From a virus, in the IMG/VR virus record IMGVR_UViG_3300037189_022865, positions 1 through 64,000 of that record: a stretch of DNA of 64,000 nt. One strand, given 5' to 3'. Each line of letters opens with the position of its first letter. The first letter of the stretch is position 1. Of this stretch, positions 49,280-61,000 are shown one piece after another. The notes under the pieces were generated by a model. The model was given only the letters and a program-made list of their open reading frames with translations. It made no database searches and had not been told where the DNA came from. The translations under genes and the position numbers were made by a program.

Positions 49280-52200
49280 CTATTTAAGTGGGTAGATGCC
49301 ATAAAGAAAACTTGGGTCTTCATCATTACCAAGTATCTGTTCTATTTGTGATCTAGAAGAATAACCGGGTGTGAGAGTTAAAAATCCTCTAAGGCCCTTA
49401 GGCCAACCTTGTTTATCCACTTCTCCAGACATACCTTCAGTAAGAAGCGCCCAAGTAGATTTACCTATTTTGTTTGCTACCTCCAAAGATACTACTGGTT
49501 TATCTGTTGCATCAAGAATATCTTTTAACGAAAGGAATCGAGACATATCTGTTACAATTCTTGCAGCAGATTTTCCTAATGGAGTCTTTTCTTCTTCATC
49601 ATCAAATGCCCAAGAGTAAATGGCTAACATTGTTAACCACCATATAAGCGTGTTTATTAATGAAGACATAGCTCTAATTCTTGCATTTTTCAAAGTAGCT
49701 TCTCCAAGATCTCCTCCAGTCATGTAATCCATATGCTTTCCCTGAATAGCAGCAAACAAAGCAGCAAAGAATATCTTTATTTGTCCCTGAAGTATTTCGG
49801 AATGCCATTCATACATAGGCATACCATCTGGCTTCTTTCCAACTAAAACATATTTACCAATACTGCGATCTCTATACTTAGACCCGAATAAAACTTTAAC
49901 ATATTGGAATGCGTGTTTTTGAAATTGAGCTAAGAAGTCTCCCCATACAGAAGCTTCCATAGCGATTTTTTCATCTTTTCTGTAAGAGCCAGATACTCTT
50001 TCGTGAGTTCTTTTAAGAGCCTTTATCTCCATTGCCGTAAGCTCTTTAAGTTCGGTAGTTGTTCCGTCGGAGTTTTCTACTACGCCGCGAACACCCATGT
50101 TCCACCCACCTTTATCATCATGAGCATCCCAAAGGGATATTTTGTTTCCATCTTTATCTAATACTTTAGTTGATTTTAATAATCCAGCCAAATGCCAAAG
50201 GGATGAAAAATTTTCAAATAATGAATAAGCAGCATAAGCATTTTCTCCAAGACCTATTTTAGAGACAGCTTCCATTTTTTTAATATCCTCGTCGCTTATT
50301 ACGTAGTTATCTGGCAACCAATTAATCGCTTTAGCAATATTCCATAATTTAGATTCCTCTGGTTTTCCCATAATTGCCTTAGCAATATAATCATTAAAAA
50401 CTATTTTACCACCAACTAAATCTATTTGTCCTAGTTCTTCTACATCGACTCCATATATTTTAGACAGACCTTTTGTTACTATATTTTTAGTTGACTGGGA
50501 TATTGTTTGTAATGTTACATATATACCATTTCTTATTGGGGAAATAACTTTAAATCCAAGTGTTAAAAAAGATACAGAAGTTCTTAGCCAACGAACTATT
50601 TCGATTTCAGAGATTCTTACGTCGGTGCCTTCTTTTATACCTGTTACTTTTTCAGTTAACTTACCAGCTTTCCATCTTACTGCTCTGGTTAAAACTTTTT
50701 CAGTTTTTTGTCTTCCTAATATTTGAGTATATATTTCATCATCTAACCATTGAACTGTATTAGAATACCTAGCTTCTTCACCACTTTCCATAAGCTCTTC
50801 ATCTAAAGCATTACGAACGCCCCTAGCTAGATCATAAAGAGGGTCCATTTCTTGCTTAGTTTTCATGGACATCATGAACATTTTGAAAGCGATTTGGCCG
50901 TTAAAGCTGTGGTTTTCTGCATCTACTATACCAGGAGAATCTGTATGTTTAAAGTATCTAAATTGTATTCCCTCAGATCCTCTACCATATTTATCTTCAA
51001 AGAAACCATTTAAGCTTCTTTTAAATTCTTCTCCAACAGTGGTTTTAAGACCCATTAATCCTGCTCCATAACCAGAAGTTTTTATTTCTTCCTCTCTAAT
51101 TTCATTTATACTTTTAGGTATTCTAGGCATGAAATCTAGAGGCATTTCTTCTGGTAAACCTAAAGAACTGTATCTATAAATAGGTTGCCTAGTTACTTCA
51201 TCAAAACCAACTATTTCTTTAGCAAATTTATTATACTCCTCCTTCATTGTTTTATGAACGTAGTTTCTATAATCTTGCTCAGCTTTTGTCATTGGAACTT
51301 CTTTACCATTCTTCACATAAGTATTCTTTGTGTTAAGGTAGTAACCAGTTCCGCCTATCTCATCTGACTTTCTCCACATAAACGCGTAAAAATCTCTAGT
51401 ATCCATTTGTGTTTTAGAGGCAATAGCATTATGTGCGGCAACAACACCAGCAGCAAGAATTGGATTCCAAGTAGCCATAGAGGCGAAGTGAACCATTTCA
51501 AGTCCTTTCAAAGCTGCTTTATTCATTTTGTCGTTAGGACCAACCCTTTCATTCACTAGCTTTAAAAACAAATTATCATGGTTTTCTTCCAAATTTTTTG
51601 AAAAAATATTGAGCCTTTGTTTTGCTTCTAATAATACTTTATGTAAAACTTGTATTCTTGGGTTATCTACATCAGAAAAGTTTTTAATTTTCCAGAAAAA
51701 ACCTAAGTCTGGAGTTTTAGATTTAAGATCTATAGTGGGTTCTTTTTCTATCTCCAGTATTGCCTGTGAGTATTTTATACTTAAAGCTTTTTTTCTTGGG
51801 TCTCTTTCTACTTGTTCCTTAGAAGATCTTAAATAAAGATCTGACAATTTGTTTTTTAAATAAATAAGTTTTTCGTCTCTAGACAAATGAGATATTTCAG
51901 AATGTAAATCTATAAGTGATTGAGTTACTCCTTTGTAATTAGACAATTTAAACAATCCCTTTTTTTCCATTTCGTCATGGATTTTAGGGTGATTTGTTTT
52001 ATAATAATTTTGTATGGTAAAAAGATATGGTTCTAAGTCTAGTTCCATGGCCGTAGGATTACCCATAGCATCTATAACCAACAATTTAATTGATCTAAAT
52101 TTTAAATCTGGAAATTTTTCTTTAAGCATTACAGTTCTCAAAGCTTTTTCCAAATAAGCTCTGGATAATCTAGAGTCATTTATACCAAACTCTTCTCCAT

Positions 52201-54583
52201 ACTTTATCATTTGGTTGGTATTAGAATCTCTAGTTAACCAACCGGTTTTAAAATCTACAAAAGTAGCTTCCCCGTTTTGATGCACAAAAAGTCCGTCATA
52301 TGTTGTAGCAAGTTTATTACCATCCTTATCTACCATTAAATCAGAAACTATTACACCTTCTGAAGAAACTTTGTCTCTTAGTCCTGGGGGTAGAGTATTA
52401 TCCAAGTCTACTATAACTCCCGCAGCTTCAAAAATTTTATCTAAATTATTTTTTATTCTTTTAATGCTGGGATGAGACTCTAATGAAATAAAATCTGCCT
52501 TAGTTGCTTTGGCATACTTAATAGCGTTTTGCTTAGCTTCTTCTTTCTTTTGTGGGTTTTGTTCTAAAACATATTGAAAATAAGCGTGAATTAACTTACC
52601 TTTATTTTTAAACTCATTTAATCTGGCTTCAATAGTTCTATACACATCTTGAAAAGTCAACCTTTCACCTTGTATAGTTATTGTTTCTTTTATTTCATCT
52701 TCGTTTTTATCATAGATATTTACACCATTTCTAGCAAAAACTTTTTTCGCTTCATATTCAGCATCACTGTTAGAATAGCGTTTTTGCTTAGAAGAAAATT
52801 CTCCAACTTCCACATCCCCAACAAATGAAGTAATACGTTTAGCTTTTTCTCCAGTACTAATGTTTTCATAATATACAGAATTATCAAAAGAAGACCAGCC
52901 CTGTGCTTGTTTTTCTAACTCATTAATATAATCTATTTTAGGTTTCTTTTTAGCTCCAAGTCCATTGGCTACAGCTTCCTCGGCTTCATCTAATCTTTGA
53001 TAAGCAGTTCTTATTACGTTATCAGAAATAGTCATACCCCTTTCAAAAGTATTTAAAACTTCTATTAGCGTTGAGGTAGCTGTCAAGGAATTTTTTAATC
53101 CTAAAAAGTTTCTAATATAATTTAAAAAGTATTTTAGATATAGATTATATTTATTACTTATAGCTTGCTCTCCTAAATACTGAACAACACTCTCTTCTCT
53201 ATCCTCTATCCCATTGTTAACATAAGATTCTTTATAAAGAATTTCAAATGTTTGTGGAGAAGTTTGCATTAATGTAGATACAAATGGGTGATAATATTCG
53301 TGAAGCGGAGTATCTTCGGTCGCATAAGCAACGTTAATTACTACTATCTTTTCTTTACCCCTGTTTACGTATTTACCTCTAAATTTTTGGTTTGGGTCAT
53401 CTATTATTTGATACGGTATTGAAAATCTAGCAGAAAGCTCTTCTAATAAATTAGTTAACTTTGTACTAGCTTTTACCGGTAAGAAAACATTTTCATTTGT
53501 TTCTGGAAATAAAGTAATTGTTTTTGGTGTAGAAACATTATTTTTTACATTGTTTTTTACAAATTCTTTAAAACCTGCGATGTCTTTATTAGAGCCAAGT
53601 ATATGTATTTGATTTTTGTTTTTTACTATAAAGTTTCTACCTTCTTCAAATTCTTCTCCCCCAGGTCCAGCATCTTCAACTTGCGGCAATATAACAGAAT
53701 CTCCTCCTAAAGAGTTTATGTACTCTAAAGCTACATCACCTTCACCACGAGTTCCTCCAGCAAATAGTTTAGTGTCTCCTACAACAGGATTTTCCATATT
53801 AAGTATTACGGGAATATTTACACTAGCTCCTGTTTGAAAATATTTTTCTTTTTTAAGTAAACCTTCTAATTCTGGAAAACTTAAAACATACTCAACTAAC
53901 TTAACTACTTCTGAGTCAGTTAAATTAAACGATTTTTGTATATTATCTAGTAATTTATCTAAAAGAGTGTCGTCAGAACTTTTAGCAGCTACCCAAAGAT
54001 TTGCTAAATCAATTGAAGAAAAAATATTAGCGACGTTAAAATCCCCAAAAAAGTAACCAGCTTGATTACTTTTATTATCTGTTATTTTTGTGGCTTTGTT
54101 TTTATCAAAATCTTGTGTTTTATACCAGTCCCCCAAAGTGCCATGGTACACCACATCCTGCATTTTACTTTGTGGAAAAATAGTATTTAGATATTGAGAG
54201 TACTGTTCTTTAGTTCCTACAGAAGCTAACTCCGGTGTTGTTTTAAATACATAATCTACACCTTCTTTTTTTTCTTGAGTAGCCATCATAGGACTTTCTA
54301 CAATTACACTATCTCCTTCTAACCTAACGTTTAAACCATCAAATCTAGAATAAAAAATTCTAGCCATTAGTTCTTCTGAAAAAGTTGAACCCCCTAAAAA
54401 ATCTGCATATTTAGTTCTAAAGAATACTGGGTTTCTTCGTATTGCAGTTAATATAGCATTGTAGACGGGTTCGTTAAACGAAGGAGTTACTGCTTCAGTA
54501 TTATACAATACCAAAGCAGCTTCTTCTCCGTGCATTTCTACAAGCCTTCTCCACTCTTCTGAGTTTTTATTTGGACAGACCAT
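49280..54583 (-). CDS. Giant polyvalent virion protein (ART-like, zincin and PD-(D/E)XK-like regions)
   Basis: 1767 residues from ATG 54583 (TAATG overlap with the upstream gene) to TAA. About residues 145-190: VVYHGTLGDWYKTQDFDKNK and GYFFGDFN, as in ADP-ribosyltransferase-like domains of polyvalent proteins. About 430: LHEYYHPF, a zincin-like HExxH. About 690-770: TTYDGLFVHQ and ATFVDFKTG, a PD-(D/E)XK-type nuclease pattern. A transmembrane segment (TLIWWLTMLAIYSWAF) near the C-terminus. Such proteins are packed in the virion and injected. No in-frame TGA. Confidence 0.7.
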   Translation of the reverse strand: MVCPNKNSEEWRRLVEMHGEEAALVLYNTEAVTPSFNEPVYNAILTAIRRNPVFFRTKYADFLGGSTFSEELMARIFYSRFDGLNVRLEGDSVIVESPMMATQEKKEGVDYVFKTTPELASVGTKEQYSQYLNTIFPQSKMQDVVYHGTLGDWYKTQDFDKNKATKITDNKSNQAGYFFGDFNVANIFSSIDLANLWVAAKSSDDTLLDKLLDNIQKSFNLTDSEVVKLVEYVLSFPELEGLLKKEKYFQTGASVNIPVILNMENPVVGDTKLFAGGTRGEGDVALEYINSLGGDSVILPQVEDAGPGGEEFEEGRNFIVKNKNQIHILGSNKDIAGFKEFVKNNVKNNVSTPKTITLFPETNENVFLPVKASTKLTNLLEELSARFSIPYQIIDDPNQKFRGKYVNRGKEKIVVINVAYATEDTPLHEYYHPFVSTLMQTSPQTFEILYKESYVNNGIEDREESVVQYLGEQAISNKYNLYLKYFLNYIRNFLGLKNSLTATSTLIEVLNTFERGMTISDNVIRTAYQRLDEAEEAVANGLGAKKKPKIDYINELEKQAQGWSSFDNSVYYENISTGEKAKRITSFVGDVEVGEFSSKQKRYSNSDAEYEAKKVFARNGVNIYDKNEDEIKETITIQGERLTFQDVYRTIEARLNEFKNKGKLIHAYFQYVLEQNPQKKEEAKQNAIKYAKATKADFISLESHPSIKRIKNNLDKIFEAAGVIVDLDNTLPPGLRDKVSSEGVIVSDLMVDKDGNKLATTYDGLFVHQNGEATFVDFKTGWLTRDSNTNQMIKYGEEFGINDSRLSRAYLEKALRTVMLKEKFPDLKFRSIKLLVIDAMGNPTAMELDLEPYLFTIQNYYKTNHPKIHDEMEKKGLFKLSNYKGVTQSLIDLHSEISHLSRDEKLIYLKNKLSDLYLRSSKEQVERDPRKKALSIKYSQAILEIEKEPTIDLKSKTPDLGFFWKIKNFSDVDNPRIQVLHKVLLEAKQRLNIFSKNLEENHDNLFLKLVNERVGPNDKMNKAALKGLEMVHFASMATWNPILAAGVVAAHNAIASKTQMDTRDFYAFMWRKSDEIGGTGYYLNTKNTYVKNGKEVPMTKAEQDYRNYVHKTMKEEYNKFAKEIVGFDEVTRQPIYRYSSLGLPEEMPLDFMPRIPKSINEIREEEIKTSGYGAGLMGLKTTVGEEFKRSLNGFFEDKYGRGSEGIQFRYFKHTDSPGIVDAENHSFNGQIAFKMFMMSMKTKQEMDPLYDLARGVRNALDEELMESGEEARYSNTVQWLDDEIYTQILGRQKTEKVLTRAVRWKAGKLTEKVTGIKEGTDVRISEIEIVRWLRTSVSFLTLGFKVISPIRNGIYVTLQTISQSTKNIVTKGLSKIYGVDVEELGQIDLVGGKIVFNDYIAKAIMGKPEESKLWNIAKAINWLPDNYVISDEDIKKMEAVSKIGLGENAYAAYSLFENFSSLWHLAGLLKSTKVLDKDGNKISLWDAHDDKGGWNMGVRGVVENSDGTTTELKELTAMEIKALKRTHERVSGSYRKDEKIAMEASVWGDFLAQFQKHAFQYVKVLFGSKYRDRSIGKYVLVGKKPDGMPMYEWHSEILQGQIKIFFAALFAAIQGKHMDYMTGGDLGEATLKNARIRAMSSLINTLIWWLTMLAIYSWAFDDEEEKTPLGKSAARIVTDMSRFLSLKDILDATDKPVVSLEVANKIGKSTWALLTEGMSGEVDKQGWPKGLRGFLTLTPGYSSRSQIEQILGNDEDPSFLYGIYPLK

Positions 54584-57500
54584 TAGCACTTATTTTTTTG
54601 ATTATAGACTTCTATAAAGTCTGCTGTTTTCATTCCTTTTTCTAATTCTTGTAAAAAGGTTTTGTCAAAAGTAAACATAGTTAAATTAGTTCCAGTATTA
54701 GCCGATACAAAAGCATACAGCCCATTACCAAAATAAAGTATATCTCCCTCTTTCTTTTTAGCAAGCGGTCCTTGTGCAGGGGTATAAACTAAACCACTTG
54801 CATCTTTAGTTAAACTAATATTTCCAACCATTTCAACGTCTAATTCGTTTTCTTTAATTGCTATAGTTAGCTCTGGCGATTTTTGTTGAACATTAGTTGG
54901 CGGAAGTATTCTGTCTATATAATTCAATTTATTATAAAATAAATCTACAAGACCTCTATTTAATATTTTATACCGTCTAACCGAATCAAAAACATCTTTA
55001 GTTATAACTATTGTTGCTCCATCTTTTACTTTTTCATTTAATATCACGGCAGTTTCATCTAGTATATCTTGTTGTTGCTGCTCAGTTAAATCTTTTGGTA
55101 TGTTAAAAAATGGTAACTTTATAGAACGTTCTTCTTTAGGAGAAATAACAATAGTAGATGCTTCTAAATCTTTACTTGTTCTTTCTTTTCTAAAATATTC
55201 TGATACCGTATCAACTACAACGGTAGCGTTAACATCGGTGTTAAGAAACTTTTTAAAACCTTTTCTAACCCTTTCAATTAATTGAGTCGAGTACATAGGT
55301 CTTTGTTCAGTTGCTCCTAAAATATAAGTAGTTACTCCCTCAGATTCTTGTATATCTTTAACGTAATAAGCAGTGGCTGTTGTTGGATCTACAGAATATA
55401 AATCAATTGCTAACACACGATCAAATTTTTGTAAAGATAGTTTTTTCTTTTTTAATCTTATTTTACCCCCTTGAATAATGCTACTATTAACAAGTTTATA
55501 ATCTCCAAGATTAAACAAGGCTTTTAAATCAAACGATTTATCTAAATCGAAAAGAGAAAAATTATAAGCACTAGGAGTTTTATCCCCTATTTTTACATAG
55601 TAGGACATACCACTTCCAGGAGTATCTACAAGCATAAACACACCTTGATCATAATAACTTATAAATCTAGGGGTAGATGCGTTCGGCGCTACCGGGAAAA
55701 CTAAATCATAGTGTACAGTAGAAACAGTATCTTCTTCTTGAGATGATTGGTAGTTTGTACTTCCAGCATAAATAGTTTTTTTGATTTTAGTTTGCGGCAC
55801 TGGAACTTTAACTGTAACTGGTTTTGCTTTTGGAAATCTACCAATAAGATCTGGTCTGGCCCTAACTAACTGATACAAAAACTTGTCTTTTATACTCAAT
55901 AGGTTTGCGTCAGTAGTGTAAGAATCTTTTGGAATAACAGATTCCATGCGAGCAGCAAAAGCTTTAGCAAAAGCAAATCCCCATTCGGGAGGAAATATTA
56001 ATGAAAAACCGGTTTTTTCATAGTACATACTATCGGTCATCAAAGAGTATTTAAATAAATCTAATGCCAATTGCTTGCCACTAATAAATTTTCCATCTCC
56101 AATTGGAACTTCTTCTGTATTATACAACTTTTCAAATCCGTCCCTAATTCTTTCTATTACTTCATCATCATCTAATTTGTCAGCTACTATCATAGCTCTA
56201 TTAACGCCATTATAACTACTAAATTCTAGTGAGTTTACAAATGAGTTGTCATCTAATTCATTGTGTACTTTAAATAAAGTGTTTACAAATTCTCTTTGCC
56301 AAGCTCTAGCATTTTCAGCGTTTCCTTCAACATAATTTGAAACTTCGACATCCCCTATTTTAAATTTAAGATTGGAAGTTAAAAACTTAATTAATTCTTT
56401 CGAAACTTCTCCAGCCTTGTCCATAGAGTCATACGCACTAAATAAGTTTGCTTCTTTAGTTATATTTTCTACAAATCTTTGAACTGTTGGTGAATATATA
56501 TTAAATATTTGCTCCAAAACATTTCTAAAAGTTATTGCTGTTCTGTAAAGCGCCTTAACGTGTGGCAAATTTAATATGGCGACATTAGAAAAAGCCGAAG
56601 AATTAGAAGGCTCAACTTTTCTGGATGTTGTTTTTCTTATTACGCGGTTAACATAGTTAGCTCTAATTTGATTGTTAGCTGTGTACATCATAGAGCTGAA
56701 TTCTTTAACAAACTCTAAAGCTTCTTCTTTTTCTATACCAGTGATTCTGCCAACTATTCTTTCTGCAATGCTCTTGATTTCTCCTCTAGTTCCAGTGGCC
56801 TCCCCTTTAAAGTGAGCTAAACTTTCTATGTTATCTATAAGCGAAGTTATCTGCCACATTTTATTCGGCAAATAACGAAGGCCTTTGTATATCATTGATT
56901 GTTTAAATGTCTCTTGACCAAGAGGTATCATTGCTCGCATAGTTTCTAAAAGAAACAAATTGGCAATAAGAGTTTCAGCTTCTGACGCTTGTCCAGTGTA
57001 AACTTTTTCTAGAAGTTCATCAGTTAAACCTTTAGTACTTTTACCTTGTTGGCCGTACAAACCAAATAATATACTATTAAGAGGTAAAAAGCTTTGTCCA
57101 GATATTTTTGTTTCGGAGATTTGTACGTTATACTCATCTTTTAATATTCTAGCCACTTCAGGCCACAAGTCTTCATTACTTGCGTAAGTTTTATGCAAGT
57201 CTTTACTTATCTCCTCAATACTTTCTTGTGTCCATCTTTTTCCTTCACTGATCTTAGCTATTACTGGAGATTTAAACATCAAAGATACTGAATTAAGAGG
57301 TACCCCACTAGCAAGAAGCGTCAAAAATATATTAGCATTTGTGTTTGTAATGCCCAGCAAGTGAAGCTTTTGCATTTTAACGTTGTCAATAGCAAGGTTA
57401 ATTAATGTATCTATGTCTTCGAACACATTAGTACCATCAAAAGCTATGCGTCTAAATGCATTTAAAGCTTTTCCATTTCATTTTATAAAAGAAGAAGAAA

Positions 57501-58092
57501 CAACTTCATTAGCTCCCTTACCAGAAAAGATTTTCATATCCGAAAATTTTGGATTCTCCCTTCCTGTTATTCTTAAGTGAGGCATCTTTTCGATGAGCCT
57601 TTCGATAGTTGGAGCATCATTTTCTTGCATTAAAGTTTTTATCTCCGCACTATTAACAGACATTACAGTTTTAGTTCTGGTGTCTAATATTTCTGTTGGA
57701 GGAGTAGCGTCAAATATATAACCAAACACTTTAGAGAAGTTAGCTACTATACCAGTAAGAGCAATACCGGAATAAGTGTTGTATCTTATTTTTTCTTGTG
57801 TGGAGTAATCGGTAAGATTTCCTTTTGGATTAAGTGCTTCGTCAGCTTGTTTTTTAGTTACATAACCACTTACTTCCTTACCATTTTTCTTTATTTCTAA
57901 CCGAGTTCACAACTCCATTATAGACTCGGTTTTATTTATAAAATCATACCTCTCAACTATCACAGAAGCTAGTGGAGAAGGGGATTCTACTCCTTCAAGT
58001 AAAACCCCCATTCCTTTTTCCAATAACATTTGCTTAAGTTCTTCTTTGGTATATTCTACATCATTTATTATATATTTACAAGTTACTGGCAT
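54583..58092 (-). CDS. Giant virion-associated protein, two in-frame TGA (Trp)
   Basis: 1169 residues from ATG 58092 to TAA 54583, with TGA at 57909-57907 (IMELW-TRLE) and 57480-57478 (SFIKW-NGKA) read as Trp. The standard code breaks it into three pieces. No catalytic motif stands out; it is helical with a beta-rich C-terminal third. Sits between the RNA polymerase-like giant and the polyvalent protein, overlapping both, as in the crAss-like virion transcription cassette, so it may be an RNA polymerase subunit or ejection protein. Confidence 0.65.
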
Positions 58093-61000
58093 ATCTGTTT
58101 AATTAAACCACTTTCTTCAAGAGTTTGTAGGAACTTATCATCATCTAATTTTTCGCTAAGTTCTTTTTTAAGCTCAGATCTAAGAGTTATTATTTTATCA
58201 AATGAAATAGGTGTAAGAAGATCTTTTCTATTTTTCATGTTCCTCATATTCGTAGAGAAATTATGAACAATAAAGTTTTTAGCAGCGTACTCAGCTATAT
58301 CGGAAAGACTTTGTAATATTTTTTCTTTATCTTCAATAGCATTTTCAATTGCTTCTTTTTGAAGTTCTGATGCTCCTTGTAACTGTTTAGTTAATGATTC
58401 TAATTGTTTATTTACCTTTAATATGTGTTTATCTAAATACTCATATAGTTTGTAACCATCAAAATCAATTAATTCGTTATTTTTAAATCCATAAGGCTCA
58501 TTAGCCTCAACTATTAATTTAGGATCATCTTGATGTTCTGGATCTATTCCTTTAATAAGTTCGTTTAAGTTTATAGTTTCATTTGGGTAATCTTTTCTAG
58601 CTACAAATAATGTATCAATATCGTAGTCAGATCCATGATAATAAACTATTAACGATGGGGCAATAATAACGTTTCCTTTAGAACCTGGTGGAACTGGATA
58701 AAAACCAACAACTTTAAGTGGAACTAAAGAGTGGTAGTTTGATGTGGGGATACGGAAACCAATTATACCGTCTTTAATTTGTTCCATATATGGTCTATAT
58801 GTTTCAGGTAGTATAACTTCGCAAAATCCGTTTTCGTCGCGCCATTTAAGATTACGCATTACCCCATCAATTTCTACCGGTCCCAAATCTGCTTGAAGAA
58901 CAAGTTTAGAACCTGGGAATCTAAAGCCGGTAGTTGCTTTTGTAAATATTGAAGATAAATTGGAAAGTACTCTATCTCCAATCAAAGGCATGTCTAATGG
59001 AACCTTATTTTTTCCTGTTCCTAAACTGAGCATTTCGTATACATCTCTTGCTCCCGGAAGTCCCTGAAGTAACGAGGTAAGCATCCTGCGTATTTTGTTT
59101 TCAGTGCCTTTTGTAACACCACCTTTTCTAGTAAGCCTTAGTTTTCTAGATAAACCTCTTAATCCATTTTCTATTATAAATGCGTTTGCTTTGTGCATTT
59201 CAAAAGTTTCTGCTGTATTTTTACCATTGGTATTCATCATAGCAGTACCTTGAGACTTATTAGCAACGCTACCTTCAACGCTCTTTGCCGGATTTAACTG
59301 GAAACGTAAGTTCTCATTATTAATATTAACAATAGCTTTCTCGTCTAAACTTGAAGCAATAATTCTACCAGTTTCGTCTAATTTAGCTTTTACAGCAGGG
59401 CTACCAATTTTAACAGCAGAAGCGAAAACCATTTGGTCTACCCCTTTTGCTCTCATGGCATCTGCATAAGAAGCTAGGTGAGGATATTGTTTTATTAACT
59501 CCGGAGTTAATACTTTAACAGAATATTTAATAGCTCTAGGAACTCCATTTTCTATGGAGAAATAAACAGGTTTTAATATGACGTCCGCTTTAGCGTCAAA
59601 ACCATAAGCAGAGGCAAGTTTCTCGTAAAACTCCGGCAGCATAAATCCTTCAGCATCTGAAGCTTCATACTCTTGGTCATAAGAAGAAGCCAGCATATCG
59701 TGAAGTGTTGGGTCTACTACTCTCTTAAGATCTTCTACAACTAAAACTTTAGAGGTTTTTGGCATACCAAATTTCTCATCCACCAAAAGAGTATCTCCAG
59801 TAGCTGTTGCTATCTGGATACGTTTGGTTTGATCTTCTTTAGATTTATAAAAAGTTTCGTCTCCGTAAACTATTTGGGATAAAGAATATTGGTTGATTAC
59901 ATAGTTGTAATAAAAATACTCTAGTCCTTTTTTTACAGCAGCATTTTTCTGTTTAAAAAATCTTTCTTTTTCTTGATCAGTTAAATTGTTATCCCATTTA
60001 GGTATTGTTGCTAGTCCAAGCAAAGAAGATGCTTTACTAATTGCCCAAGTAGGTATCTGAACTTCTGGAGGAGAATTTAATTCTTCTTTAAAAGCTTCAA
60101 ACAAACCGTTTTCCCCATTTACCATGTTAGCTACATGTTGTTTAACTGCTTTTAAAGCTTGCTGCTCGGTCATACTATCTACATTCCCACTTAATCCTGC
60201 AAATGTAAATTCTTTCCAACGCTCTCTATAAGTTTTAGAGTTATTAAGTTCGGGATGAACTAAACTTCCATCAGGATTTTTTGCATCTGGATCAGGTCTA
60301 TTTTTTTGAGCTCGTATTATTTGTAATATGGCTTCATCAATAGTCTCTTGAGTTCTAAAGCTATTAACTAAAACAGCTTGAACGCTCGTACGGTTAGACG
60401 GAATTGGAAGAGCTTGATAATACTTACCTCCTCTATTTGCTAAAGTAACAAAAAAGTTTCCAGCAATATTTCTTTCTCTAAACTCTTTAAGATTTTCTTT
60501 TCTAAGAGTTTTAGCAAATTTAGAACCGTCTTTCCATTTAATAGAATCATGGTCCACAGTTTCAAATATGTCGTTCTTTTTTGTAAAGAAAATATTGTCT
60601 TTCAAAAACACATCATTACTAGAAATTTTACCATCTTTAAGTTCAAAAATAGATAACTTTTTAAATGGTAACTTTTCTTTAATTCTTTGGAATATATTGA
60701 ATACATCTGTTTGCCAAGATGCGTCTATCCAACCATATGCTTTTTTACCATCGCCTCTAGTGTAACTTCCGGATTCGGCTAACGTATAATGTGAATTAAT
60801 CATGTTAGCTATTTCGTCCAAAAGTCCGTATTCATTTTCAAGCAATTCTGTTCCCGTAATTCTATCTTCAGGATTATCGGATTCACTTTTTTGAGCTGCG
60901 TCTAAGGCTGCATTATATCTAGAAGATATGCCATCTATACTTTTACTAAGTCGTTCAAATACAGCTTCTTTTGAACTAACTGAAGCATCACCTAATTTTT